64,000 bases of DNA from Geodermatophilus sabuli (GCF_010686765.1 NZ_JAAGWF010000012.1:62001-126000), one strand, 5' to 3'. Counted from the first letter of the stretch, positions 35,596 to 47,605 are shown. Notes: generated by a model from the letters alone, not told the origin. Made by a program: numbers and translations.

Positions 35596-36644
35596 CGGGA
35601 GGCTCCTCCGCTGCCGGCCCGCCGGCGGTCGGCGACGAATCTGACGACGTCCATGAGCCAGTCGCGGTCGGTGCGCAGCTGCAGGTGACCGGCGCCCGCC
35701 CGGCGCAGCGCCGCGGCGATCGCCTCGCGCTGGGCGGCGGCCCCGGCGGCGAACCGGGCGCGGAACTCGGCGTCGCCGGTGGGCACCTCCAGCGTCTGCC
35801 CGGACTCCGGGTCGACCACGGTCAGCAGGCCGACGTCGGGCAGCTCGAGCTCCCGGGGGTCGACGACCTCGATGGCCAGCAGCTCGTGCCGGCCGGCCAG
35901 CCCGCGCAGCGGCCGCTCCCAGTCCGCGGTGCCGTGGGCGTCGGAGCCGAGGAAGTCCGAGACGACCACGACCAGCCCGCGGCGCCGCGGCGGACGACGC
36001 AGCGACTCCAGCGCCTCGGCGAGGTCACCGCGCCGTCCGCCCGACGCCCGCGGCGTGGCGACGACGGCGCGCAGCAGCCGGTCGGCGGCCAGCCGGCCGG
36101 ACATCGCCGGGTAGCGGTCGACCCGCTCGCCGGTGGTGACCACGGCTCCCAGCCGGTTGCCGCCCCGGACGGTGAGGTGGCTGACCGCGGCCAGGCCGGC
36201 GATGGCAAGGTCACGCTTCTGGCAGTTGGCGGTGCCGAAGTCCAGGCTGGCCGAGAGGTCCACGACCGCCCAGGTCTCGAGCTCGCGGTCGGCGATCGTC
36301 TCCCGCACGTGCGGCACCTGGGTGCGAGCGGTCACCGGCCAGTCCATCCGCCGGACGTCGTCCCCCGGGTGGTAGGTCCGCGAGTCGCCGGCCTCGCTGC
36401 CCGACCCCGGCACCAGCCCGAGGTGGTCGCCCTGCAGCAGGCCGTCGAGACGGCGGCGGACGGTGAGCTCCAGCCGCTGGAGGAGGACGTCGGCGGGGCC
36501 CTCGGCGAAGGTCGGCGGCGCACCGTCGCCGCGGCCGGGGTCCACCCCCGACCCGGGTGTGTCGGCCCGGCTCATGCCGGGGGTCGGCGCGGGTCCGGCC
36601 GGCTCCGCCGGAGCAGTACCGGCGGCGCGGCGGCGGAGGATCAC
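35592..36644 (-). CDS. DUF58 domain protein
   Basis: 350 residues. A Pro/Gly-rich N-terminus (1 to about 45) precedes the DUF58/VWA-like region: GLLQGDHLGLVPGSGSEAGD, SRTYHPGDDVRRMDWPVTA, WAVVDLSASLDFGTANCQKR, GLVVVVSDFLGSDA. No transmembrane helix is evident. The role is as partner of MoxR and VWA proteins. The GTG at 36644 overlaps the moxR stop (GTGA). Confidence 0.92.
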   Translation of the reverse strand: MILRRRAAGTAPAEPAGPAPTPGMSRADTPGSGVDPGRGDGAPPTFAEGPADVLLQRLELTVRRRLDGLLQGDHLGLVPGSGSEAGDSRTYHPGDDVRRMDWPVTARTQVPHVRETIADRELETWAVVDLSASLDFGTANCQKRDLAIAGLAAVSHLTVRGGNRLGAVVTTGERVDRYPAMSGRLAADRLLRAVVATPRASGGRRGDLAEALESLRRPPRRRGLVVVVSDFLGSDAHGTADWERPLRGLAGRHELLAIEVVDPRELELPDVGLLTVVDPESGQTLEVPTGDAEFRARFAAGAAAQREAIAAALRRAGAGHLQLRTDRDWLMDVVRFVADRRRAGSGGASR

Positions 36645-37906
36645 GCCGACGAGGCCCCGTGGGCGTACCCGTTGCCGGTGGCACCCGGCTGACCCTGGGG
36701 CGACTGCGGGCCCTGCGCCTGCTGGCCCTGCGGCGACGGGAAGCCCTGCGCCGGCTGCTGTCCCGGCCCGCCTGGCCCGGGCGCACCGAACTGCGGCGGG
36801 GCGAACTGGGGGGCGCCCTGCGGCGGGCCGAACGACGGGACGCTGGGACCGCCGGGGACACCGGGGCCGAAGCCCCCGGCCCGCTGGCGCGGCGTGACCT
36901 GGGGCAGCGGGACCGTCTGGAGGATGCGCTTGACCACGTGGTCGGCCGGCACGCCGTCGGCGAGGGCGTCGTAGGAGAGCACCAGCCGGTGGCGCAGGAC
37001 GTCGGCGGTGACGTCGAGGACGTCCTGCGGGAGGACGTAGTCCCGGCCGCGGACCAGCGCCAGCGCCCGGCTGGCGGCGATCAGCCCCAGCGAGGCGCGC
37101 GGGCTGGCGCCGTAGGAGACCCACGAGGCGACGTCCTCCATGCCCAGCTCGCGCGGGGCCCGGGTGGCGACGACGAGCCGGACGACGTAGTCGACCAGCG
37201 CGTGGTGCACGAAGACCTGCGAGGCGGTCCGCTGCATGCGGAGCAGGTCGTCGGGGCCGAGGACGGTCTCGGCGACCGGAGGGGTCGACCCCATCCGGTA
37301 GATGATCTCCCGCTCCTCCTCGGGGCTGGGGTAGTCGACCAGCACCTTCATGAGGAAGCGGTCCCGCTGGGCCTCGGGCAGCGGGTACACGCCCTCGGAC
37401 TCGATCGGGTTCTGCGTGGCCAGGACGAGGAAGGGCTCGGGCAGCGGGTGCGTGACCCCGCCGATGGAGACCTGGCGCTCGGCCATGACCTCCAGCAGCG
37501 CCGACTGCACCTTGGCCGGCGCCCGGTTGATCTCGTCGGTGAGCACGAAGTTGGCGAAGACCGGGCCGAGCTCGGTGTCGAAGGCGTCCTGGCCGGCCTT
37601 GTAGATGCGCGTGCCGATGATGTCGGCCGGCACCAGGTCGGGGGTGAACTGCAGGCGGGCGAACCTGCCGCCGACGACGGTGGCCAGCGTCTCGACGGCG
37701 AGGGTCTTGGCGACGCCGGGCACACCCTCGAGCAGTACGTGCCCGCGGGCGAGCAGGGACACCAGCATCCGCTCCACGAGCCGGTCCTGGCCCACGATGA
37801 CCCGCTTGATCTCGAACAGCACCCGCTCGAGCTGGGCCGCGTCGACCGACGGCGGCACCGGCGCGCCGGCGGTCTTCTCGAGGGGGGTGCTGGCAGCGGT
37901 GCTCAC
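36641..37906 (-). CDS. moxR: MoxR-family AAA+ ATPase
   Basis: 421-residue AAA+ chaperone ATPase. Walker A LLEGVPGVAKTLAVETLA (about 59-76), Walker B NFVLTDEINRAPAKVQSALL, sensor I FLVLATQNPIESEGVYPLPE, arginine-finger region EAQRDRFLMKV. The last 85 residues (about 335-421) are a Pro/Gly/Gln-rich low-complexity tail with FGPPQGAPQFAPPQFGAPG, unusual against the typical 330-residue length. First gene of a tightly overlapped three-gene operon, preceded by a 307-bp gap. Confidence 0.94.
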   Translation of the reverse strand: MSTAASTPLEKTAGAPVPPSVDAAQLERVLFEIKRVIVGQDRLVERMLVSLLARGHVLLEGVPGVAKTLAVETLATVVGGRFARLQFTPDLVPADIIGTRIYKAGQDAFDTELGPVFANFVLTDEINRAPAKVQSALLEVMAERQVSIGGVTHPLPEPFLVLATQNPIESEGVYPLPEAQRDRFLMKVLVDYPSPEEEREIIYRMGSTPPVAETVLGPDDLLRMQRTASQVFVHHALVDYVVRLVVATRAPRELGMEDVASWVSYGASPRASLGLIAASRALALVRGRDYVLPQDVLDVTADVLRHRLVLSYDALADGVPADHVVKRILQTVPLPQVTPRQRAGGFGPGVPGGPSVPSFGPPQGAPQFAPPQFGAPGPGGPGQQPAQGFPSPQGQQAQGPQSPQGQPGATGNGYAHGASSA

Positions 37907-38213
37907 GGGGCTCCCTGATCGGACCGGTCCGCGGCCTCCGCGAGGCCGGCGCAGGGACGGAGTACCCGTCCCTGCGCCAGTGTCCTACACGTTCCTGGAC
38001 GGGGGCTGTGGCCGCCGCCGGGCGCGCCCGCGGCCGAGCCCCACCGCACCGGGCGCTCGCGCGGCGTGCCCACACCACTGCCCGCAACCGGAGGCGGCTG
38101 CTAGCCTCGGCGGTGCGTCGGGCAGCTCCCCCCGTGGCTGCCCGACGCCTTTCCTGTCCGCTCTTCGGCGCCCGCCCCGAGCGTGCGCGGGGTCGGGACG
38201 ACGGCGTCCTCGC
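37907..38213. other. 307-bp gap between the NlpC/P60 gene end and moxR start
   Basis: Contains the hairpin at 38115-38148 and, toward moxR, GC-rich sequence with a short repeat GTCCCTGCGCC/GGGACGGAGTACCCG near 37950. The moxR promoter must lie here; no clear -10/-35 is readable. No gene is seen. Confidence 0.5.
38115..38148. terminator. Strong hairpin downstream of the NlpC/P60 gene
   Basis: GCGTCGGGCAGC (38115-38126) and GCTGCCCGACGC (38137-38148) are a perfect 12-bp stem with a 10-nt loop, 65 nt past the minus-strand stop at 38214. Confidence 0.7.
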
Positions 38214-39635
38214 TCAGCCGGTCGGCCGGACGGCTCCGAAGTAGTCGCTGCCGAACCACATCGACGAGATCTTGACGACGTCGTTGCTCTGCGGCGCCTG
38301 GACCACCTGGCCGTTCCCGATGTAGAGCGCGACGTGGTAGATCGACGTGTAGGCCGATCCCGACGCCCAGAACACCAGGTCGCCGGCCTGCAGGTCCGAC
38401 GCGGCCACCGTCGAGCCGCGGAAGCGCCACCACTGGTCCCGGCTGGTGCCACCGATCGCGATGCCGGCCTGCGCGTACGCGTACTGGGTGAGCCCGGAGC
38501 AGTCGAAGCCGAAGATGGTCGTGTCCGGCGGGATGCCGTAGGTCGGCCCGTTGCTGTCGCCACCGCCCCAGCTGTAGGGCAGGCCGCGCTGCGACTTCGC
38601 CGCCGAGATGGCGACGTCGACCGCCGAGCGTGAGGGCGCGCCGGCCGTCGTTCCGCCACCGCCCGACGACGAGGAGCCACCGCCCGACGACGATGAGCCG
38701 CCACCCGACGACGCACCGCCGGACGACGAGCCGCCGCCGGCCGACGAGCCACCGCCCGAGGACGAGCCGCCGGACGACGAGCTCCGCGAGGGAGCCGGGG
38801 CCGGCGGGCGGGCGCGGGCGGCCTCGGCCGCCGCGGCGGCGGCCGCGGCTGCGGCCCGCGCGCCCTCGGCGCCGTAGAGGGTCTCCTGGGCGGCGGCGAG
38901 CTCGGCCTCCCACGTCTGCCGCTGCTCGGCCAGTACCGCGGCCTGCGCGCGGGCGGCCATCTCCTGCTGCTGCGCGGCGGCCAGCGAGCCGGCGGCCTCG
39001 GCCCGGGCCCGGTCGGCCTCGGCGACCGCCTCGCGGGCGGCCGCCTCGGCCGCCACCGCCTGACCCTCCAGGACCGTCAGCTGGGCCAGCACGTCGACCC
39101 GGTGGTCGCCGGCCGCGTCGAGCAGGGCGGCCCGCTCCACCAGCTGGGCGGGGCCCTCGGCACTCATGAGCGCGGCGGCGCCGGGAGCGGTGCTGCCCTG
39201 CATGTAGCTCGACCGCGCGAACGCGGCGACCTGTGCCCGACCGCGGGCGAGGTCGGCCGCCGCCTGGGCCGCCGCCGCGGCGGCGGCGTCGGCGCCGGCC
39301 TGCGCCGCCTCCTGGGCCGCCCGCCGCTCCTCGTACTCCTGCAACGCGATCTGGGCGTTCTGGTGGGCCGCGTCGGCCGAGGCCTGGGCGCGGGCGAGCT
39401 CGGCGCTGACCGCGCCCACCTGGGCGGCAGCGGCGTCCCGGGCGGCCTGCGCCTCGGCAACCGCTGCGTCGCCGGGCGCCGCGCCGGCCGTGCCGGGGAC
39501 GAGCCCGACCACCACGAGCGCGGTGAGCCCCGCGCCGAGGGTCCGGGAGATCCAGCGGATCCCCCGGTTCCCGGGATGGGATCCCCCGCTGTGCGTACGC
39601 CTGTCCACCGAGCCGACCTCTCCCCGGCGCGCCAT
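38214..39635 (-). CDS. Secreted NlpC/P60 peptidoglycan endopeptidase (Rip-like)
   Basis: About 473 residues. A basic N-terminus and hydrophobic segment (LGAGLTALVVVGLVPGTAGA) form a signal peptide. A long Ala-rich coiled coil (about 60-295) with RAQASADAAHQNAQIALQEY follows, then a Ser/Gly linker (about 298-340) and the NlpC/P60 domain: Cys in IFGFDCSGLTQYAYAQAG, DLVFWASGS, His in YHVALYIGNGQ. It cuts stem peptides during cell separation. ATG 39635 is chosen; a GTG at about 39608 is possible. Position next to moxR recalls mycobacterial ripA/ripB. Confidence 0.9.
   Translation of the reverse strand: MARRGEVGSVDRRTHSGGSHPGNRGIRWISRTLGAGLTALVVVGLVPGTAGAAPGDAAVAEAQAARDAAAAQVGAVSAELARAQASADAAHQNAQIALQEYEERRAAQEAAQAGADAAAAAAAQAAADLARGRAQVAAFARSSYMQGSTAPGAAALMSAEGPAQLVERAALLDAAGDHRVDVLAQLTVLEGQAVAAEAAAREAVAEADRARAEAAGSLAAAQQQEMAARAQAAVLAEQRQTWEAELAAAQETLYGAEGARAAAAAAAAAAEAARARPPAPAPSRSSSSGGSSSGGGSSAGGGSSSGGASSGGGSSSSGGGSSSSGGGGTTAGAPSRSAVDVAISAAKSQRGLPYSWGGGDSNGPTYGIPPDTTIFGFDCSGLTQYAYAQAGIAIGGTSRDQWWRFRGSTVAASDLQAGDLVFWASGSAYTSIYHVALYIGNGQVVQAPQSNDVVKISSMWFGSDYFGAVRPTG
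38656..38790. repeat. In-gene tandem repeat encoding the Ser/Gly linker
   Basis: Short degenerate units based on GAGCC(A/G)CCGCCCGACGAC repeat along about 135 bp of the NlpC/P60 gene, giving SSSSGGSSSGGG-type protein sequence between coiled coil and catalytic domain. Such a repeat can vary in copy number. Confidence 0.7.
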
Positions 39636-39780
39636 GACGCCCCGAGGGGACGTCGCCGCGCGACCTGACACCGACGGTCACCCCGGAGGGCGACCCACTG
39701 GTGCGGGGATCGACGGGATCGGACGGAGGGTTGAGCAGCCCCTCCCCCGGACGGGTGAGGAGTCAGGCGCCGCTGGAGCG

Positions 39781-39876
39781 ACCCGCCGCGAGCGTGCGAG
39801 GGGTGGGGAGGAGTCAGGCCCCGCTGCAGGGACCCGCCGCGAGCTCGCGAGCGGTGAGGGGCAGCGGGGTCCTCCT
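39781..39876. repeat. Dispersed 3'-end repeat, copies 3 and 4 in tandem
   Basis: ACCCGCCGCGAGCGTGCGAG (39781-39800) and, 50 nt on, ACCCGCCGCGAGCTCGCGAG (39832-39851), each followed by a GGTGnGGGGxxG run. The unit ends CAGCGGGGTCCTCCT directly before the acyl-CoA ligase stop at 39877. The 39636-39780 part is upstream sequence of the NlpC/P60 gene with no motif I can assign. Confidence 0.75.
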
Positions 39877-41412
39877 TCAGTTCACCTGGCGCTCGGCGTC
39901 GGTCCAGAACGCCTCGCGGAGCTTGAACTTCTGGATCTTGCCGGTGGCGGTACGGGCCAGCTCGTCCCGGAACTCCACCCGCTTGGGGATCTTGTACCCG
40001 GCGATCCGGCCACGGCAGTGGGCCACGATCTCCTCCGCCGTCGCCTGCTGCCCCTCGGCGAGGACGACGATCGCGGTCACCATCTCCCCCCACTTGTCGT
40101 CGGGGACGCCGATGACCGCCACCTCCGCGACCGCCGGGTGGCTGAAAACGGCGTCCTCCACCTCGATCGAGGAGACGTTCTCACCGCCGGTGATGATCAC
40201 GTCCTTCTTGCGGTCGGAGATGGTCAGGTAGCCGCCGTCGTCGAGGGTGCCGCCGTCGCCGGTGTGGAACCAGCCGCCCTCGAGGGCCTCCCCCGAGGCG
40301 TCCGGGTTCTCCCAGTAGCCGGCGAGCACGGTGTTGCCCTGCGCGAGCACCTCGCCGCTGTCGCTGACCGCCAGCCGGGTGCCCAGCGCCGGGACGCCGG
40401 CCCGGGACAGCCGCTTGGCCCGCTCCTCGGGCTCGAGCTCGTCGTACTCCGCGCGCGGGCGGTTGATGGTCAGCAGCGGGGCGGTCTCGGTGAGGCCGTA
40501 GATCTGGTTGAACTCCCAGCCGAGCTCGGCCTCCACACGGGCGATGGTGCGCGAGGGCGGCGGGGCCCCGGCCACGATGATCCGCACCCGGTCGCGCCCG
40601 GGGACCTCGCCGTCCCACTCGGCGGCGGCGTCCAGGACGGCGTTCCACACCGCGGGCGCACCGGCCATCACCGTGACGCCGTGCTGCTCGACCCGGCGGA
40701 GGATCTCCGCCCCGTCGACCTTGCGCAGCACCACCTGCCGGGCACCCAGGCCGGCCATCGAGTAGGGCAGGCCCCAGCCGTTGCAGTGGAACATCGGCAG
40801 CGTGTGCAGGTAGACGTCGCGGTCGCTGACCTGCATGTGCATCGCGAAGGTGACCGCGTTGACCCACTCGTTGCGGTGGGTCATCTGCACGCCCTTGGGC
40901 CGCGCGGTCGTCCCGCTGGTGTAGTTGATCGTCGCCGTGGCGTCCTCGTCGGGCTCGGCCCACGGCACCGGCTCGGTGTCGGGGCGGAGCAGCTGCTCGT
41001 ACTCCTCCCCGGTGCTGAACCGGTGGTCGGCCTGCACGCCCTTGAGCGAGGTCTCCAGCTCCGGGTCGACGAGCAGCACCTTGGCGCCGCAGTGGCCGAC
41101 GATGTAGCCGACCTCCTCCGGCGAGAGCCGGAAGTTGATCGGCACGGCGACCCGCCCCGACGACGGGACGGCGAGCAGGCACTCCAGCAGCCGGCCCGCG
41201 TTGTGGCTGACGATCGCCACCCGCTCGCCCTGCCCGACGCCGAGCGCGTCGAGGCCGGCCTGCAGCGCGCGTCCACGGCGGGCCACCTCGCGGTAGGTGA
41301 GGTCGCCGAGCGAGGGCGCCGGCTGGTCGGGCTCGTCGACGATGCCGACCCGGTCGCCGTAGACGAGTTCGGCCCGGTCGAGGAAGTCACGGGTGGTCAG
41401 GGGCACGCGCAT
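39877..41412 (-). CDS. AMP-forming acyl-CoA synthetase/ligase
   Basis: 511-residue ANL-superfamily adenylating enzyme that activates a carboxylic acid to its CoA thioester. Motifs: P-loop-like INYTSGTTARPKGVQMTHRN (about 167-186), MFHCNGWGLPYSMAGLG, IYGLTETAPLL, GWFHTGDGGTLDDGGYLTIS, DRKKDVIITGGENVSS, and the C-terminal lysine in RTATGKIQKFKLRE. It resembles medium-chain or fatty acyl-CoA ligases (FadD/DMSP-type). The substrate is not decided by sequence. Probably monocistronic. Confidence 0.93.
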   Translation of the reverse strand: MRVPLTTRDFLDRAELVYGDRVGIVDEPDQPAPSLGDLTYREVARRGRALQAGLDALGVGQGERVAIVSHNAGRLLECLLAVPSSGRVAVPINFRLSPEEVGYIVGHCGAKVLLVDPELETSLKGVQADHRFSTGEEYEQLLRPDTEPVPWAEPDEDATATINYTSGTTARPKGVQMTHRNEWVNAVTFAMHMQVSDRDVYLHTLPMFHCNGWGLPYSMAGLGARQVVLRKVDGAEILRRVEQHGVTVMAGAPAVWNAVLDAAAEWDGEVPGRDRVRIIVAGAPPPSRTIARVEAELGWEFNQIYGLTETAPLLTINRPRAEYDELEPEERAKRLSRAGVPALGTRLAVSDSGEVLAQGNTVLAGYWENPDASGEALEGGWFHTGDGGTLDDGGYLTISDRKKDVIITGGENVSSIEVEDAVFSHPAVAEVAVIGVPDDKWGEMVTAIVVLAEGQQATAEEIVAHCRGRIAGYKIPKRVEFRDELARTATGKIQKFKLREAFWTDAERQVN

Positions 41413-41519
41413 GCCGACTCCCGAGGGGTGCGGGGCCGGCTGCTCCGGCCGCTCGTCGTGGTCCCCGTCACGCTAGCCGCCGGTGCCGCTCCCGTGCGCC
41501 CCGACTCGGCCCGGCCGTC

Positions 41520-41942
41520 TCAGCCGAGCAGCGCCCACAGCGCGGCAGCGGTGCCGGCCGTGGCCGCCACCGCCCGAACGGTGTCGACCTGCAGCAGCCG
41601 CCGGTGTGCGGCGGAGTCCCACGCGCGGTCCAGCCGGCGGTGCAGCGGAACGGCGCCCAGCCCGGTGAACCCGAGGACGACGGCCAGGCAGGCTGCGCCG
41701 GCCACCACGGCGGGCAGCGGCGTCCCCGCCGGCCGGTCGGCGAGCAGCCACGGCGTCGTGACGCACTGACCGGCGAACAGCGGACCCACCACCCGGGAGA
41801 TCCGCTGCTGGTGGCGGCGCTCGTAGGCCGGGAAGGCGGCCGGCGGGACCTGCGCGAACTGCGGGTAGACCAGCGCCCGCACCGTCCACTGGAAACCCGC
41901 GTAGGCCGCGGTCAGGGCCAGGTGCACCGCCAGCAGCGTCAC
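41520..41942 (-). CDS. Small integral membrane protein, unknown function
   Basis: 140 residues with about four hydrophobic segments: LLAVHLALTAAYAGFQWTV, VVGPLFAGQCVTTPWLL, LPAVVAGAACLAVVLGFTGL and AVAATAGTAAALWALLG. The loop FAQVPPAAFPAYERRHQQRI resembles uncharacterised DUF1772-like membrane proteins. The GTG at 41942 overlaps the upstream stop (GTGA), tying it to the Sir2 operon as the third gene. No ribosome-binding site of its own is visible. Confidence 0.65.
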   Translation of the reverse strand: MTLLAVHLALTAAYAGFQWTVRALVYPQFAQVPPAAFPAYERRHQQRISRVVGPLFAGQCVTTPWLLADRPAGTPLPAVVAGAACLAVVLGFTGLGAVPLHRRLDRAWDSAAHRRLLQVDTVRAVAATAGTAAALWALLG

Positions 41943-42316
41943 GTCCGCAACCGGCTCGGGTCGGCCTCCCCGCAGGGTCCCGCCGCGGGCGGGCGAGTGG
42001 TGGGGGGCAGGGAGGTCCTCCTACCGCGCCAGGCCAGGCTCCGGGCGTCGAGCTCGCGCAGCACCGGGTCGCCGTCGGCGAGCACCCGCTCGGCCAGCGC
42101 GACCGCGGTGGCCAGCTGCTCGTCCTCCGGCTGCGCCGAGGCCGGCGAGCGGCGCCGGTCCAGGACGTCGTACCACCGTCCGCCGACGGCGTGGTCGAGC
42201 AGGATCCGGCCGGAGCAGTGGTCCCCGGTGACCACCCAGCGGCCCGCGCGGGCCCGACGCGGCAGCTCGTCGTCCACCAGCCGGCGGTAGCGGGCGGACA
42301 GCTGGTCCCGCGTCAC
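41939..42316 (-). CDS. Hypothetical protein following Sir2, with a repeat-encoded C-terminus
   Basis: 125 residues. The first about 98 look like a conserved soluble protein (QLSARYRRLVDDELPRRARA, WVVTGDHCSGRILLDHAVGG, RWYDVLDRRRSPAS); I do not recognise the family. The last about 26 residues are encoded by a copy of the dispersed GC repeat and read as Pro/Ala/Gly-rich. A TAG lies at 42023-42021, one frame off, exactly where other copies of the repeat follow a stop codon; a 1-nt indel could have extended the protein. The start GTG 42316 overlaps the Sir2 stop, and the stop overlaps the next GTG. Confidence 0.65.
   Translation of the reverse strand: MTRDQLSARYRRLVDDELPRRARAGRWVVTGDHCSGRILLDHAVGGRWYDVLDRRRSPASAQPEDEQLATAVALAERVLADGDPVLRELDARSLAWRGRRTSLPPTTRPPAAGPCGEADPSRLRT
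41975..42020 (-). repeat. Dispersed 3'-end repeat, copy 5, inside a coding region
   Basis: GGTCCCGCCGCGGGCGGGCGAG then TGGTGGGGGGCAGGGAGGTCC on the plus strand (the core is the same as at 39781 and 62798). It lies within the 3' end of the hypothetical gene at 41939-42316. Confidence 0.65.
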
Positions 42317-43068
42317 CGCGCCAGCAGCCGGGGCAGCGCGACGCCGATGGGCTCGCGGACGACGAGGTCGGCGACGTCGTCGTAGGGCGTGGGCTCGGCG
42401 TTGACGACGACGACCCGCGCCCCGGCCTGCGCGGCGACGTCGGTCAGTCCCGCGGCCGGGTGCACGGTGAGCGAGGTACCGACCGCCAGGAAGACGTCGC
42501 AGTCGGCCGCCGCCTGCGCCGCCGCCTCGACCACCGCGGCGTCCAGCGCCTGACCGAAGCTGATCGTCGCCGACTTGAGGATGCCGCCGCAGACCCGGCA
42601 GGCCGGATCGGGCTCGCCCGCGTCGACACGGGCCATGGCCTCGGCCATCGACGTCCGGTCGCGGCAGCCGAGGCACTCGACCTCGTGCACGGTGCCGTGC
42701 AGCTCGAGGACCAGCGCCGGTGACGACCCGGCCGCCTGGTGCAGCCCGTCGATGTTCTGGGTGAGCAGCGCGCGCAGCCGGCCCTCCCGCTCCAGGTCCA
42801 CCAGCGCCGCGTGGCCGGCGTTGGGCGCGATGTCGCCGACCTGCAGGTCGCGGCGCATCAGCCAGGCCCGGCGGCGGATGTCGGGGTCGGCCACGTAGTA
42901 GGACAGCGTCACGAGCTTCTCGGCGTCCGGGTCGCGGGTCCAGACGCCGTTGGGCCCCCGGTAGTCGGGGATGCCGCTGTCGGTGGAGATGCCCGCCCCG
43001 GTGAGCACGGTGATCGCGCGCGCGGCGGTCAGCCACTCGGGCAGGGGCTCGGGGACGGCGCCGGTCAC
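42313..43068 (-). CDS. Sir2-family NAD-dependent protein deacylase
   Basis: 251-residue sirtuin. [20 protein letters not shown] (NAD site), [15 protein letters not shown], catalytic His in [19 protein letters not shown], zinc cysteines in ECLGC and [19 protein letters not shown]. It removes acyl groups from lysines using NAD. The GTG at 43068 starts the operon Sir2 - hypothetical - membrane protein. Divergent from aconitase across 168 bp, so acetyl-CoA metabolism and deacylation are neighbours. Confidence 0.94.
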   Translation of the reverse strand: MTGAVPEPLPEWLTAARAITVLTGAGISTDSGIPDYRGPNGVWTRDPDAEKLVTLSYYVADPDIRRRAWLMRRDLQVGDIAPNAGHAALVDLEREGRLRALLTQNIDGLHQAAGSSPALVLELHGTVHEVECLGCRDRTSMAEAMARVDAGEPDPACRVCGGILKSATISFGQALDAAVVEAAAQAAADCDVFLAVGTSLTVHPAAGLTDVAAQAGARVVVVNAEPTPYDDVADLVVREPIGVALPRLLAR

Positions 43069-43236
43069 GGCTCCACCGTAGGCAGCCGCCGTCCGCGAGC
43101 GCCGGGTGACGAAGCCCACCGGGTGAGGCAAGGGGTGCCTCACCCGATGCGCTCCGGGCCGAACTGGGATGATCGGGGTCGGACAGCAGCGCGACGTACC
43201 AGCCGCGACGAACCAGCGAGGGGTAGGCGCAGAAAC

Positions 43237-46067
<2,831 letters not shown>

Positions 46068-46068
<1 letters not shown>

Positions 46069-46829
46069 TGGACCTGGGCCTGGGCGGTCGCGGATACCTG
46101 GTCACCGGCGCGAGCCGAGGGCTGGGGTTCGCGACCGCCCGCGCACTGGTCGACGACGGGGCGCAGGTGCTCGTCAGCTCGCGGTCCCCGGAGTCCGTGG
46201 ACGACGCCGTCGCGTCGCTGGGCGGAGCGCCCGGGGCACACGGCGAGGCCGCGGACCTGGCCGACCCGGACGCCGCCGAGCGCCTGGTCGCCGCGGCGCT
46301 GGAGCGACTGGACCGGGTGGACGGCGCACTGGTCTCCGTCGGCGGCCCCACCCCGGGCAGCGTGCTGGACACGTCCGAGGACGCCTGGCGGACCGGCGTC
46401 GAGAGCGTGCTCCTCGGCCCGCTCCGGCTGGTCAAGGCCCTCGTCCCACACCTGGGCGACGGTGCGGCGATCGGCTTCGTCCTCTCCACCTCCGTGCGCC
46501 AGCCCCTGGAGGGGCTCGCGGTCTCCAACGGCCTGCGCCCGGGCCTGGCGATGACCGCCAAGGGACTGGCCGACGAACTCGGGCCGCGCGGCATCCGGGT
46601 CGTCGGGCTGATGCCCGGGCCGTTCGCGACCGACCGGACCGTCGAGATCGACTCGCGGAAGCCCGATCCGCAGGCCGCCCGGCGCGCGACCGAGGCGACG
46701 GTGCCGCTGCGCCGCTACGGCCGGCCGGAGGAGTTCGGCCGGGTGGCGGCGTTCCTGCTCTCCCCGGCCGCCAGCTTCGTGACCGGGACCATGATCGCCG
46801 TCGACGGGGGGCGGATCCGGACGCCGTGA
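46068..46829 (+). CDS. SDR-family oxidoreductase with Asn in place of the catalytic Tyr
   Basis: 253-residue Rossmann enzyme: YLVTGASRGLGFATARAL, VSVGGPTPGSVLDTSEDAW, GFVLSTSVRQPLEG, LAVSNGLRPGLAMTAKGLAD, GLMPGPFATDRT, FVTGTMIAVDGG. The usual YxxxK is replaced by SNxxR followed later by AK, a pattern known in one group of FabG-like SDRs. Its reaction is unknown. It is translated from the ATG overlapping the acnA stop and continues into the CbiX-like gene. Confidence 0.88.
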
Positions 46830-47605
46830 GGACGGACCCCCTCGCCCCCGTCGAGGGACCACGTGGCGGGCCCCTGCGAGGGAGCCCGGTCCTCGTCGCC
46901 TGCGCGCACGGCACCCGCAATCCCACCGGTCGCCGGCTGATCGCCGAGCTGGCGCTCGCCGCTCGGACCGTGCGACCGGGTCTCGTGACGACCGCCGCGT
47001 TCGTCGACGTCCAGCCGCCGACGGTGGTGAACGTCGTGGCCGGGCTGTCGGCTGCCGGGCAGTCCGCCGTCGTCGTCCCGCTGCTGCTGTCCGGCGGGTA
47101 CCACGTGCACGTGGACATCGCCTCGGCCGTGGCCGGCACCGACACCGCGGTCGCCGCCCGGCCGCTGGGTCCCGACCCGCGGCTGGCCGAGGTGCTCGCC
47201 GACCGGCTGCGGCAGGCCGGCGCCGATCCCCGTGACCCGCTGACCGCCGTCGTGCTCGCCGCCGCGGGGTCCAGCGATCCGCGTGCGGTGGCCGACGTCG
47301 AGGACACCGCGGACCTCCTGCAGCGCTCGTGGGCCGGACCGGTCACCACGGGATACGGCTCGGCGGCCCGGCCGGCCGTGCCCGACGCGGTGGCTGCCGC
47401 CCGCCGGGGCGGTGCGGAGCGGGTCGTCGTCGCCAGCTACCTCCTGGCCCCCGGCCACTTCCACGACAAGCTGGCCGGAGCCGGTGCCGACGCCGTCACC
47501 GCACCCCTGCTCCCCGACGAGCGGATCGCCGCCGTGCTGCTGGACCGCTACGACGCCGTGGCCGGCGGGGGGCCGGCCAGCAGCACGCGCACCGCCGCGC
47601 CGTAG
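46826..47605 (+). CDS. CbiX/sirohydrochlorin chelatase-like protein
   Basis: 259 residues with two chelatase-like half domains: ACAHGTRNPTGRRLIAELAL and VVVPLLLSGGYHVHVDIASA in the first, VVLAAAGSSDPRAVADVED and VVASYLLAPGHFHDKL in the second. The His residues of AHGT, GYHVHVD and GHFHD are the metal/substrate residues. It would insert Fe or Co into sirohydrochlorin for sirohaem or cobalamin, or be a related chelatase. The GTG at 46826 overlaps the SDR stop. Its 3' end overlaps the convergent TetR gene by 58 nt. Confidence 0.88.
   Translation: MRTDPLAPVEGPRGGPLRGSPVLVACAHGTRNPTGRRLIAELALAARTVRPGLVTTAAFVDVQPPTVVNVVAGLSAAGQSAVVVPLLLSGGYHVHVDIASAVAGTDTAVAARPLGPDPRLAEVLADRLRQAGADPRDPLTAVVLAAAGSSDPRAVADVEDTADLLQRSWAGPVTTGYGSAARPAVPDAVAAARRGGAERVVVASYLLAPGHFHDKLAGAGADAVTAPLLPDERIAAVLLDRYDAVAGGGPASSTRTAAP

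Noticed and set aside
39636..39780. A ydaO-type c-di-AMP riboswitch upstream of the NlpC/P60 gene
   Set aside because: Only loose GGGGTGA-like similarity on the minus strand; the conserved tail was not found.
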